Shown: positions 18,222 to 25,949 of the stretch, piece after piece
How the letters are laid out: the number at the start of each line of letters is the position of its first letter
Numbering within the stretch: the stretch's first letter is position 1
Source of the DNA: Carboxylicivirga mesophila
GTDB taxonomy: Bacteria; Bacteroidota; Bacteroidia; Bacteroidales; Marinilabiliaceae
Assembly (NCBI RefSeq): GCF_018271975.1
Contig: NZ_JAGUCN010000007.1
Location: 124,001-188,000 of the forward strand
DNA: 64,000 nucleotides
Reading direction: 5' to 3'
Made by a program: the position numbers and the translations under genes
The notes under the pieces: generated by a model
Seen by the model: the letters and a program-made list of their open reading frames with translations, nothing else
Databases searched by the model: none
What the model was told of the DNA's origin: nothing

Positions 18222-19475
18222 ATGCAAGTAGAAATAATAACCATTGGTAATGAGCTGCTGATAGGGCAGGTGGTGGACACCAATTCGGCCTGGATGGGGC
18301 AGCAATTGAACGAGGAGGGGTTTGATGTGGTCCGGATTACTTCGATACAAGACACGGCCGAAGAAATAACAACAGTGTTGAGTGAAGCAGTTAAGCGTGT
18401 TGATGTGGTAATGCTTACCGGCGGTTTGGGACCAACTAAAGACGATATTACCAAGGATACTCTAGCGGCTTTTTTTAACTCAAAACTGGTATTTAATCAG
18501 CATGCCTACGATAATATGGCCTCTTATCTGAAAGGAAGAGTTAAGGGAATCAATAAACTAAATGAAAGTCAGGCGTATGTGCCCGAATGCTGCGAAGTAA
18601 TCAATAATCCGGTTGGTACAGCTCCGGTTATGTGGTTTGATGAGAATGATAAAATAGTGGTGTCAATGCCAGGTGTTCCATCGGAGATGAAGTTGGCCAT
18701 GACCAAGGAAATAATACCACGGCTTCAACAGCGATTCAAAACAGGACACATTATGCACAAAACCATTCAGGTTTGTAATATCCCGGAGGCTGTTTTAGCT
18801 GAGCAATTGGAGGCTTGGGAGGCGACTATTCCTAATTATATGAGTTTGGCCTATTTGCCAAGTCCTGGGAAGATACGCCTGCGTTTAACCGCTAAAACTG
18901 CCAATGATGAGCAGGCGAATACGGATTTTGAGCGATTGACCAGTGAATTGTATCAACTTGTTGGGGAAAATATTTACGCAGAAGAAGACAGTCCCATTGA
19001 GGTGTTGCTAGGAGCTAGTTTAAAAGAGTCTTCAAGAACCTTAGCTGTTGCGGAGAGCTGCACTGGTGGTAATATAGCTCACCTGGTAACTAGAATACCT
19101 GGCAGTTCGGCCTACTTCAAAGGAGGTGTAGTGGCATACGAAAATATGGTCAAGCAAAAGGTGTTAGGTGTTGAGGAGCAGGCGCTGTTAAATTATGGAG
19201 CAGTAAGCCAGCAAGTAGTTGAACAGATGGCCATAGGTGTGAAGGAGTTATTGCAAAGTGATTATGCTATTGCAACATCAGGTATTGCTGGGCCCGATGG
19301 AGGAACTGATGAGAAGCCGGTTGGAACTGTTTGGATAGCGATTGCGGGTGATTTTGGTGTAGTGAGTGCCTGTTATCAATTTGGTCGAATTCGGGAGCGA
19401 AATATTCAGCGAGCTTCAGAAACGGGCATGATTATGCTTTTGCAGCAACTGAAAAGAAGGTCTCCGGATGTGTAA
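18222..19475 (+). CDS. cinA: CinA-family protein (MoCF-like domain plus nicotinamide-nucleotide amidase domain)
   Basis: Two-domain protein. The N-terminal half is the molybdopterin-binding-like COG1058 domain (starting MQVEIITIGNELLIG, GGLGPTKDDITKD near 67). The C-terminal half is the PncC-type NMN amidase (AVAESCTGG near 284, GIAGPDGGT near 354), which recycles NMN in pyridine nucleotide salvage. Together they match full-length CinA (417 aa here). The frame is open upstream to a TTG at 18183, but the family N-terminus begins at the ATG at 18222. Confidence 0.93.
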   Translation: MQVEIITIGNELLIGQVVDTNSAWMGQQLNEEGFDVVRITSIQDTAEEITTVLSEAVKRVDVVMLTGGLGPTKDDITKDTLAAFFNSKLVFNQHAYDNMASYLKGRVKGINKLNESQAYVPECCEVINNPVGTAPVMWFDENDKIVVSMPGVPSEMKLAMTKEIIPRLQQRFKTGHIMHKTIQVCNIPEAVLAEQLEAWEATIPNYMSLAYLPSPGKIRLRLTAKTANDEQANTDFERLTSELYQLVGENIYAEEDSPIEVLLGASLKESSRTLAVAESCTGGNIAHLVTRIPGSSAYFKGGVVAYENMVKQKVLGVEEQALLNYGAVSQQVVEQMAIGVKELLQSDYAIATSGIAGPDGGTDEKPVGTVWIAIAGDFGVVSACYQFGRIRERNIQRASETGMIMLLQQLKRRSPDV

Positions 19476-19560
19476 ATGCGGTGAAAATTGTTGTAAGAAA
19501 GGGAATATTTGCTGAGATATGAGAAAAAATGAAAAAACATTCGAATTATTATTGCAAGTA

Positions 19561-19592
19561 TTTGTAAAATCCGATAAAAATGCCGTATTTTG
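19561..19592 (+). promoter_or_regulatory. Probable promoter of rpmB-rpmG-DUF4295
   Basis: TTTG at 19561-19564, a 21-bp spacer, then TATTTTG at 19586-19592. The -33 and spacing fit the Bacteroidota consensus; the -7 box is one base short of TAnnTTTG. Confidence 0.5.
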
Positions 19593-19632
19593 CGCTCTGT
19601 TTGAAAAATGTATCCGAAAAAACTGTTGAGCG

Positions 19633-19875
19633 ATGTCAAGAGTATGTCAAATAACTGGTAAATCATTTATGGTGGGAAATAATGTTTCTCACTCGAAGAG
19701 AAGAACCAAGAGAAGATTCGATATCAATCTTTTCAAGAAGAAATTCTATTTACCTGAAGAAGATCGTTGGGTAAATATCAGAGTATCTGCCGCTGGTTTG
19801 CGTATGATCAACAAAGTTGGTTTGTTAGCAGCCCTTAAGCAGGCGAAAGAAAAAGGATTTATTGCTAACTATTAA
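19633..19875 (+). CDS. rpmB: 50S ribosomal protein L28
   Basis: Ribosomal large-subunit protein. It starts [10 protein letters not shown], continues with [10 protein letters not shown] in the basic middle and ends KEKGFIANY, the usual L28 pattern, at 80 aa. First gene of the L28-L33-DUF4295 unit conserved throughout Bacteroidota; rpmG follows 12 nt later. Confidence 0.98.
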   Translation: MSRVCQITGKSFMVGNNVSHSKRRTKRRFDINLFKKKFYLPEEDRWVNIRVSAAGLRMINKVGLLAALKQAKEKGFIANY

Positions 19876-19887
19876 TAAGGAGTAGAA

Positions 19888-20076
19888 ATGGCAAAGAAAG
19901 CAAAAGGTAATCGCGTTCAGGTGATTTTGGAGTGCACTGAGCACAAAGAAAGCGGACAACCAGGAACAAGCCGATATATTACCGTTAAGAACAGAAAAAA
20001 TACTCCTGACCGCATGGAGTTGAAAAAGTATAATCCGATTTTGAAGCGTGTTACTTTACACCGCGAAATCAAATAA
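19888..20076 (+). CDS. rpmG: 50S ribosomal protein L33
   Basis: Small ribosomal protein of 62 aa. [19 protein letters not shown], then the [16 protein letters not shown] core and the [16 protein letters not shown]-terminus are diagnostic. Only one cysteine is seen (in ECTEH), so this is the zinc-free form lacking the CxxC pairs. An AGGAG sequence lies just upstream. Sits between rpmB and the DUF4295 gene. Confidence 0.98.
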   Translation: MAKKAKGNRVQVILECTEHKESGQPGTSRYITVKNRKNTPDRMELKKYNPILKRVTLHREIK

Positions 20077-20088
20077 AACTGATTAACC

Positions 20089-20241
20089 ATGGCAAAGAAA
20101 GCAGTAGCATCATTGCAAAAAGGTGAAGGTAAAGGTCACACCAAAGTGATTAAAATGGTGAAATCTCCAAAAACGGGAGCTTATACTTTCCGCGAAGAGA
20201 TTGTACCTAACGAAATGGCTAAAGAATACTTCAAAAAGTAA
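20089..20241 (+). CDS. DUF4295 family small basic protein
   Basis: 50-residue basic protein (starts MAKKAVASLQKGEG, ends NEMAKEYFKK), 12 nt after rpmG. It belongs to DUF4295, a family I know only from Bacteroidota and always next to rpmG. A ribosome-associated role is likely from context but not demonstrated. The gene is too short for many ORF callers. A terminator follows. Confidence 0.92.
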   Translation: MAKKAVASLQKGEGKGHTKVIKMVKSPKTGAYTFREEIVPNEMAKEYFKK

Positions 20242-20265
20242 TTTTTGAGGATCAACCTATAAGAA

Positions 20266-20296
20266 AAAGCTTCCTTGTTTTCAGGGGAGCTTTTTT
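20266..20296 (+). terminator. Terminator of the rpmB-rpmG-DUF4295 operon
   Basis: Stem AAGCTTCC pairs with GGGAGCTT (one G-U), then a run of six T. Confidence 0.85.
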
Positions 20297-20440
20297 ATTA
20301 ATCAATTTTTCAGATGTGAGATGAAGGTTGAAAGCGATAGGCATGATGAAATTCTGCTTAAAATCAAGCTTGATACCTAATTCTTTTATCTTGCGTCTTA
20401 CATCTTTTTTATATCTTTAAGCCCTTAAAAATTAAGATTC

Positions 20441-21391
20441 ATGGGTTTATTCGGGAGCTTTACAAAAGCGAAGAAAGAAAGTCTGGATAAAGGACTGGCC
20501 AAAACAAAAGAAAGTGTACTTAAAAAGCTGACACGCGCCGTAGTTGGTAAAACCAGGGTAGATGATGATGTACTTGATGAACTGGAAGAAGTATTGATTA
20601 CATCAGATGTGGGCGTTGACACGACCTTAAAAATTATAGAACGAATTGAAGGGCGCGTAGCGAAAGATAAATTTCTGAGTACCTCAGAACTGAATGATAT
20701 ACTTCGAGAAGAAATTGCACAACTTTTGGCAGAGAACCGAAGTGGTGATGTTAGTCAGTTTGAATTACCTAAAAGCGAGCATCCATATGTGATTATGGTG
20801 GTTGGGGTTAATGGCGTGGGAAAAACCACAACCATTGGTAAACTGGCTAATAAGTTCAAGCAGGCAGGTAAGAAAGTGGTGCTGGGTGCTGCTGATACAT
20901 TCCGTGCGGCTGCTATTGATCAGCTGGTGGTCTGGGCCGATAGAGTAGATGTGCCGATTGTGAAGCAAAGTATGGGTTCAGATCCCGCTTCTGTGGCATT
21001 TGATACACTTGAGTCAGCTAAACGTCAAGGGGCAGATGTGGTGATTATTGATACGGCCGGACGCCTTCATAATAAAGTGAACCTGATGAGTGAGTTGACC
21101 AAGGTGAAGCGTGTGATGCAAAAAATAGTGCCTGATGCGCCAAATGAAGTGTTATTGGTGCTTGACGGCTCTACCGGACAAAATGCCTTTGAACAGGCTA
21201 AGCAATTTACTAAAGCTACCGAAGTATCAGCATTGGCGATAACTAAGTTGGATGGAACGGCTAAAGGTGGTGTGGTGATTGGCGTATCTGATCAGTTCAG
21301 TATTCCGGTTAAATACATAGGTATTGGTGAAGGAATTGAGGATTTGCAGGTGTTTGACCGCGATGAATTTGTTGATTCTTTATTCAAATAA
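20441..21391 (+). CDS. ftsY: Signal recognition particle receptor FtsY
   Basis: SRP-GTPase that docks ribosome-SRP complexes at the membrane. A basic amphipathic N-terminus (MGLFGSFTKAKK) and the helical N domain (to about 110) precede the G domain: GVNGVGKTT (122-130), DTFRAAAIDQL (152-162), DTAGR (204-208) and TKLDGTAKGG near 268. The long acidic A domain of E. coli FtsY is absent, as usual in this phylum. Length 316 aa. A terminator at 21407 separates it from rimO. Confidence 0.98.
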   Translation: MGLFGSFTKAKKESLDKGLAKTKESVLKKLTRAVVGKTRVDDDVLDELEEVLITSDVGVDTTLKIIERIEGRVAKDKFLSTSELNDILREEIAQLLAENRSGDVSQFELPKSEHPYVIMVVGVNGVGKTTTIGKLANKFKQAGKKVVLGAADTFRAAAIDQLVVWADRVDVPIVKQSMGSDPASVAFDTLESAKRQGADVVIIDTAGRLHNKVNLMSELTKVKRVMQKIVPDAPNEVLLVLDGSTGQNAFEQAKQFTKATEVSALAITKLDGTAKGGVVIGVSDQFSIPVKYIGIGEGIEDLQVFDRDEFVDSLFK

Positions 21392-21406
21392 TAGTAGAAT
21401 ACACTT

Positions 21407-21437
21407 AAAAGCTGTTTGTAAGAGACAGCTTTTTTTG
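21407..21437 (+). terminator. Terminator after ftsY
   Basis: Stem AAAAGCTGT/ACAGCTTTT with a 9-nt loop and a T-run. Confidence 0.85.
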
Positions 21438-21474
21438 AGCAATAATTAAATATTGAAGTACTTAAAAAGATGAT

Positions 21475-22785
21475 ATGACAGTGCCTAAAGGAAAGAAAGT
21501 AGATGTTGTAACTCTTGGTTGTTCAAAAAACCTGGTGGATAGTGAGTTTTTAATTCGCCAGTTTAAAGCCAATGGAATTGAGGTAGCGCACGATGCAGAA
21601 ACACCAGATGGAGAAGTGGCCATCATTAATACTTGTGGTTTTATTGCGGATGCCAAAGAAGAATCGATTGATACTATACTTGAATTTGCCGAAGCTAAGA
21701 AACGGGGCGATATCAAGCAGCTTTATGTCATGGGATGTTTGTCAGAACGCTATCCCGGACAGCTTAAAAAGGAGTTGCCGGAAGTGGATAAATTCTATGG
21801 TAAATTTGATTGGAAAGACATTGTGAGTGAGATTGGTGCTACGTATCGTCGTGATTTGATGAATGAGCGATCGTTAACAACCCCCGATCATTATGCCTAT
21901 TTGAAAATATCAGAAGGTTGTAACCGAACCTGCAGCTATTGTGCCATTCCTATCATTACTGGCAAGCATGTGAGCCGTCCTATGGATGATTTGTTGGAGG
22001 AAGCCAGGCGTCTGCGTGATTCAGGGGTTAAAGAGTTACAGGTGATTGCGCAGGATTTGTCTTTCTATGGCTATGACCTTTACAAGTCTTATAAATTACC
22101 AAATCTGGTTGATGAACTGGCTAAAATTGATGGCATCGAATGGATTCGCTTACATTATGCCTATCCGGCCGGTTTCCCGCTTGATGTGCTGAAGGTGATG
22201 CATGATAACCCTAAGGTATGTAACTACCTGGATATTGCTTTGCAGCACATCAGTGATAATATGCTGGAGCTTATGCGCCGTGGTGTTCGTAAAAATCAAA
22301 CCTATCGCCTGATAGAAGAGATGCGTAAGCAGGTGCCGGATATTCATCTCAGAACAACATTTATAACAGGGCATCCGGGTGAAACAGAAAAAGATTTTGC
22401 CGAGATGGAACAGTTTGTAAAAGATATCCGTTTTGAGCGATTGGGAGTATTTCCTTATTCGCATGAGGATGATACCTATGCGCACAAAAAATATAAAGAC
22501 GATGTACCGGATGAAGTGAAGCAGGAGCGGGCTGATCGTATTATGGAAATACAAAATGGCATTGCTAAGGAAATAAACCAGGCCAAGATTGGTAAAACCT
22601 TAAAGGTGATTATAGACCGGGAAGAAGGTGATTATTTTATAGGTAGAACTGAATACGATTCGCCTGAGGTTGACCAGGAAGTATTGCTTCATAAAGAAGA
22701 AAACAGAGAGTTGCAGAAAGGTGAGTTTTATAATGTAGAAATTACCGACTCAGAAGATTACGACCTATTTGGTATTGCAAAATAA
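21475..22785 (+). CDS. rimO: Ribosomal protein S12 methylthiotransferase RimO
   Basis: Radical-SAM enzyme that methylthiolates the conserved aspartate of ribosomal protein S12. The N-terminal UPF0004 domain has cluster cysteines C16 (TLGCSKNLVDSE), C54 and C88. The radical-SAM motif is C149-x3-C153-x2-C156 (CNRTCSYC). A TRAM domain closes the protein from about residue 370. The LGCSKNLVDSE signature separates RimO from MiaB. Length 436 aa. It shares a terminator with the convergent cyclo-ligase gene. Confidence 0.97.
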   Translation: MTVPKGKKVDVVTLGCSKNLVDSEFLIRQFKANGIEVAHDAETPDGEVAIINTCGFIADAKEESIDTILEFAEAKKRGDIKQLYVMGCLSERYPGQLKKELPEVDKFYGKFDWKDIVSEIGATYRRDLMNERSLTTPDHYAYLKISEGCNRTCSYCAIPIITGKHVSRPMDDLLEEARRLRDSGVKELQVIAQDLSFYGYDLYKSYKLPNLVDELAKIDGIEWIRLHYAYPAGFPLDVLKVMHDNPKVCNYLDIALQHISDNMLELMRRGVRKNQTYRLIEEMRKQVPDIHLRTTFITGHPGETEKDFAEMEQFVKDIRFERLGVFPYSHEDDTYAHKKYKDDVPDEVKQERADRIMEIQNGIAKEINQAKIGKTLKVIIDREEGDYFIGRTEYDSPEVDQEVLLHKEENRELQKGEFYNVEITDSEDYDLFGIAK

Positions 22786-22790
22786 CACTA

Positions 22791-22820
22791 AATAAACCCG
22801 CTTTTTACAGCGGGTTTATT
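22791..22820. terminator. Bidirectional terminator overlapping the end of the cyclo-ligase gene
   Basis: 12-bp perfect inverted repeat (22791-22802 with 22809-22820), 6-nt loop. The minus-strand arm includes the last codons and stop of the cyclo-ligase gene. Confidence 0.85.
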
Positions 22821-23344
22821 ATTTCATCCATTTTAATATCGTGTGTTTCTATCGGAACACTCTCTACCATTTGAAAGTCAAATGCAAGGCCAATTTTACG
22901 GGCGCCGGGGATGCGTTTAAGAATTCGGTCATAGTAACCAGCTCCGCGTCCCATACGATTGTTTGAAGCATCAAAAGCTACACCAGGCACAATCACTAAC
23001 TCAATTTCTTTCTCGTCACTAATGGCTTCACCACTGGGCTCAGGGATGCCATATTTGTCGCCGGCTACTAATGATTTCTCACCTTCATAGCGGACGATTT
23101 TTAAATCATCACCATTGATAACCGGTAAGTAGATTTTCTTCTGAGTGTACCATTTATTAACTACTTGCTGAGTAGGTACTTCATCGCTCATGGCCCAATA
23201 TAACAAGATGGAGCTGGCAGCCTGAAAGATACTGCTTTCCTCCAGCTTTCGTTGGATAATATTGCCTTGCGCCGTTCGCTGGCTATCTGATAATTCTGCC
23301 TTTCGTTGTTTGACGATTCGCCTAAGCTCCTTTTTTTCAATCAT
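22805..23344 (-). CDS. 5-formyltetrahydrofolate cyclo-ligase
   Basis: Converts 5-formyl-THF to 5,10-methenyl-THF using ATP, returning the storage folate to the one-carbon pool. An N-terminal KKELRRIVKQRK basic segment is followed by LLYWAMSDEVPT and the C-terminal VIVPGVAFDASNNRMGRGAGYYDR signature of the family. The open frame extends to 23395, but MIEKKELRR at 23344 is the family start and gives 179 aa. It then overlaps the nitrilase stop by 8 nt (ATGATTGA), indicating translational coupling. Confidence 0.93.
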   Translation of the reverse strand: MIEKKELRRIVKQRKAELSDSQRTAQGNIIQRKLEESSIFQAASSILLYWAMSDEVPTQQVVNKWYTQKKIYLPVINGDDLKIVRYEGEKSLVAGDKYGIPEPSGEAISDEKEIELVIVPGVAFDASNNRMGRGAGYYDRILKRIPGARKIGLAFDFQMVESVPIETHDIKMDEIINPL

Positions 23345-24128
23345 TTGCCTCCAAATTGCCATAAACATCCGGACGTCTGTCTTTAAATACGTCATTCAGT
23401 TCGGTGATATACTTGTTATTGGCCAAACTTAAGTCAATTTCTGCACTTAAAACTTGACTTTTATCCGATGTTCCTCTTAAAATCGTTTCGCCATTGGGAG
23501 TAGCCAGTATTGATTGACCCGAAAATGTCAGGTTCCCCTCTGTTCCAATTCGATTGGCTGTAGCTATATAACAGCGGTTAACAAGAGCATAAGACGGTAC
23601 TACACCTTGACAATAGGGTAATACCAGGTTGGATGGATGAGCAATGAGCTGGGCACCCTTCAACGCCAGTTTTCGCCACACTTCCGGAAACATCCAGTCG
23701 AAGCACACGAGCATGGCTATTTTACCAAGCTCCGTATCAAATACAGGTAAGCCCAGGTTGCCGGCATTAAAAATATTTTTCTCATTCAGGAACAAGTGCA
23801 ACTTGCGATAGATACCAATTACACCTTTGGGGGCTATTAAAACCGATGAATTATAGAGCTTATGCCTGTCGCGCTCGCAAAAACCTGTAACGATATGGGT
23901 ATTTTTGATCTTCGCCAGTCCGTGCACAGCCTCAATGAAAACACTTTTCTCAAGTTTTTCAGAAGCGTCAAAGGCTGCCTGCTGGTTTTGAAAATTGTAA
24001 CCCGAATTGGCTAATTCAGGCAATATAAACAAATCGCTATCTGATTGTTCGATAAGGGATGATATAGTCTCAATATTAGCTCTTAAATGGCCTAATTGTG
24101 GCGCCATCTGGATGATGCTTACTTTCAT
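23337..24128 (-). CDS. Nitrilase-superfamily carbon-nitrogen hydrolase
   Basis: Cytosolic amidase-type enzyme with the Glu-Lys-Cys triad: Glu38 in LPELANSGY, Lys109 in YRKLHLF and Cys142 in LVCFDWMFPE. Length 263 aa fits single-domain carbon-nitrogen hydrolases such as omega-amidase and deaminated-glutathione amidase. The precise substrate cannot be assigned from motifs alone. Middle gene of gldB-nitrilase-cyclo-ligase, 9 nt after gldB and overlapping the next gene. Confidence 0.88.
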   Translation of the reverse strand: MKVSIIQMAPQLGHLRANIETISSLIEQSDSDLFILPELANSGYNFQNQQAAFDASEKLEKSVFIEAVHGLAKIKNTHIVTGFCERDRHKLYNSSVLIAPKGVIGIYRKLHLFLNEKNIFNAGNLGLPVFDTELGKIAMLVCFDWMFPEVWRKLALKGAQLIAHPSNLVLPYCQGVVPSYALVNRCYIATANRIGTEGNLTFSGQSILATPNGETILRGTSDKSQVLSAEIDLSLANNKYITELNDVFKDRRPDVYGNLEAND

Positions 24129-24137
24129 GATAATTAT

Positions 24138-25145
24138 TTAAGGACGATACCTGGATTCTCTCAATATCTGATGTGCATCCGTGTTATTTAATAAATCATT
24201 CAGGTTTGTTTCCGGATGATTCTTCATGTATGCATCAATAATCCGGTAAGCAATGAATACGGCGGCTTTACCCGGCGAATCCTGACCGAAATAGTAGGTA
24301 AAAGGACTGTCACCCACATACTTTTGTATTACCATGCGCTCAGTGTTATACAAGTGTTTTTGTTCCACCATACTGGCCCATATATCACCCTCATGCCTGT
24401 AGCACCATTTTATTTGTTTCTTCGAATAATCAAAGAGTAAAGTATCCTGGATAGAAGGCATCATTTGCTTCACAAAATAGTTTAATTTTCCCTGCGCGAT
24501 CATTCGGCTTAATACATCCTCATTTTTCATTTGTAAAGAGAAGTTACCAAGCGCCATTGCTTTCATAATATCTGGTACTATTTTCTCAGGCACCATTTTT
24601 CGCCTTAAATAGAACGGGATGGATAGCCATTCATAGAATTGACAATCAGCCCCCAGGTACTTTTCAACGCTCACAGATATCCAGGTGGAGTCCATGGCAA
24701 TGGATTGATTAAAATAGGAAGTGTGGAAATATACCTGGGGTATGGTTGCATCCGGAAAGTAATATTTGTAATGCTTGAAAGCCTTGGTAAGATCGCTGCT
24801 TAATTTGTTGGTTTTACCAAATTGCTTTTTGCAGGCTTCATATACATCCCTGTTATCTTCGTAGTCAAGAAAGCTTTTAATAAAATCGGGATATTCAGGA
24901 TTTGATGGGCTACCAATTTTAATAATCTGCTGGCTATAAGCATCCAGGTAACTGCCGTACTTTTTTGAGATAGCATCAATGGCCTCAGGTAACTCATCCT
25001 CGTTCATTTCAAACAGGTCAATAAAAAAGAGCTGAGGTTCCACGTTAACATCAATATGGCTCACATCAGGTCCTTTCGAAGTCAAATTACATCCGGTAGT
25101 TAAAAGTGTAATTACGCTTAGATAACACAAGAATTTCTTCATCAT
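24138..25145 (-). CDS. gldB: GldB-family lipoprotein
   Basis: Lipoprotein with a signal peptide and lipobox LTTGC (Cys about residue 19), 335 aa. The body matches the GldB pattern: an early RF/LFFIDLFEM-type segment, a central HTSYFNQSIAMD region and a C-terminal GKAAVFIAYRIIDAYMK then NNTDAHQIL segment. GldB is needed for gliding in Flavobacterium, where it is also encoded near nadE, as here. No other gld genes are visible, and homologues occur in non-gliding Bacteroidota, so motility is not implied. Confidence 0.78.
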   Translation of the reverse strand: MMKKFLCYLSVITLLTTGCNLTSKGPDVSHIDVNVEPQLFFIDLFEMNEDELPEAIDAISKKYGSYLDAYSQQIIKIGSPSNPEYPDFIKSFLDYEDNRDVYEACKKQFGKTNKLSSDLTKAFKHYKYYFPDATIPQVYFHTSYFNQSIAMDSTWISVSVEKYLGADCQFYEWLSIPFYLRRKMVPEKIVPDIMKAMALGNFSLQMKNEDVLSRMIAQGKLNYFVKQMMPSIQDTLLFDYSKKQIKWCYRHEGDIWASMVEQKHLYNTERMVIQKYVGDSPFTYYFGQDSPGKAAVFIAYRIIDAYMKNHPETNLNDLLNNTDAHQILRESRYRP

Positions 25146-25232
25146 TAAATATCATTTATCATGTAAAAATACGAAAGCTTCTAAAATATGCAGTTAGCGT
25201 TAAAAAAAAGTGGATGAAAACCATGTTTTAAC

Positions 25233-25240
25233 TATGTTTG
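25233..25240 (+). promoter_or_regulatory. -7 promoter element (TATGTTTG) of the OMP gene
   Basis: Exact TAnnTTTG match; transcription would start near 25244, about 24 nt before the ATG at 25268. Confidence 0.6.
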
Positions 25241-25267
25241 TACTGATTTTTCAACCTAAATGTGTAC

Positions 25268-25903
25268 ATGATGAAGCATACATCCTTACTAATCTTATTG
25301 GCATTATTCTTAACAGCCGGATTAAAAGCTCAAGACAGCAAACGCACCCGACTGGCTTTTGTACTAAGCCCACAAATCTCGTGGTTAAATTCTGACGAAG
25401 CCTCGGTAGACGGGAATGGTAATCTATTCGGTTATAATTTTGGAGTAGTGATGGATCGCTTCTTTGATACTAATTATGCATTTTCAACAGGTTTAACCAT
25501 TAACACAACAGGTGGTAAACTAAAGTATCCCGGATTACCGGAGGTTGAACCTTTTGTGGAGGATTATACATCGACATACCGCTTGAAATATATCGAAGTG
25601 CCATTATCGCTTAAGTTGATAACCAATGAGTTTCATCGTTCGCGTTACTATGGACAGTTTGGTTTATACACGCAATACAATATTAAAACCAATGATGGCA
25701 ATGGCAATTCAATCAGTAAAGAAGTTAACTTTTTTGATATGGGCTACCAGATTGGCGGTGGTATGGAATATTCATTGGGGGGTAGCACCTATTTAATGCT
25801 TGGTCTCATTTACAGTGGAGGTTTTATGGATGTAACAGATCATGTAATTGAAGACAAGGCTACTTTAAACCGTTTTACATTCCAGTTTGGAATCATTTTT
25901 TAA
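25268..25903 (+). CDS. PorT-type outer-membrane beta-barrel protein
   Basis: Signal peptide (MMKHTSLLILLALFLTAGLKAQ) followed by an eight-stranded-barrel pattern with repeated aromatic-Gly strands, e.g. YNFGVVMDRFF, YRLKYIEVPLSLKL and YQIGGGMEYSL, ending in FTFQFGIIF with terminal Phe. It matches the OMP_b-brl_2 / PorT group (about 211 aa). The frame opens at a GTG at 25262, but the tandem ATGs at 25268/25271 are better starts. It lies 46 nt before nadE and may be co-transcribed. Function unknown. Confidence 0.78.
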   Translation: MMKHTSLLILLALFLTAGLKAQDSKRTRLAFVLSPQISWLNSDEASVDGNGNLFGYNFGVVMDRFFDTNYAFSTGLTINTTGGKLKYPGLPEVEPFVEDYTSTYRLKYIEVPLSLKLITNEFHRSRYYGQFGLYTQYNIKTNDGNGNSISKEVNFFDMGYQIGGGMEYSLGGSTYLMLGLIYSGGFMDVTDHVIEDKATLNRFTFQFGIIF

Positions 25904-25949
25904 TTCCGTAAGTTTTTAAAGACAAAACTATTAGAGGACGATATTAGCG

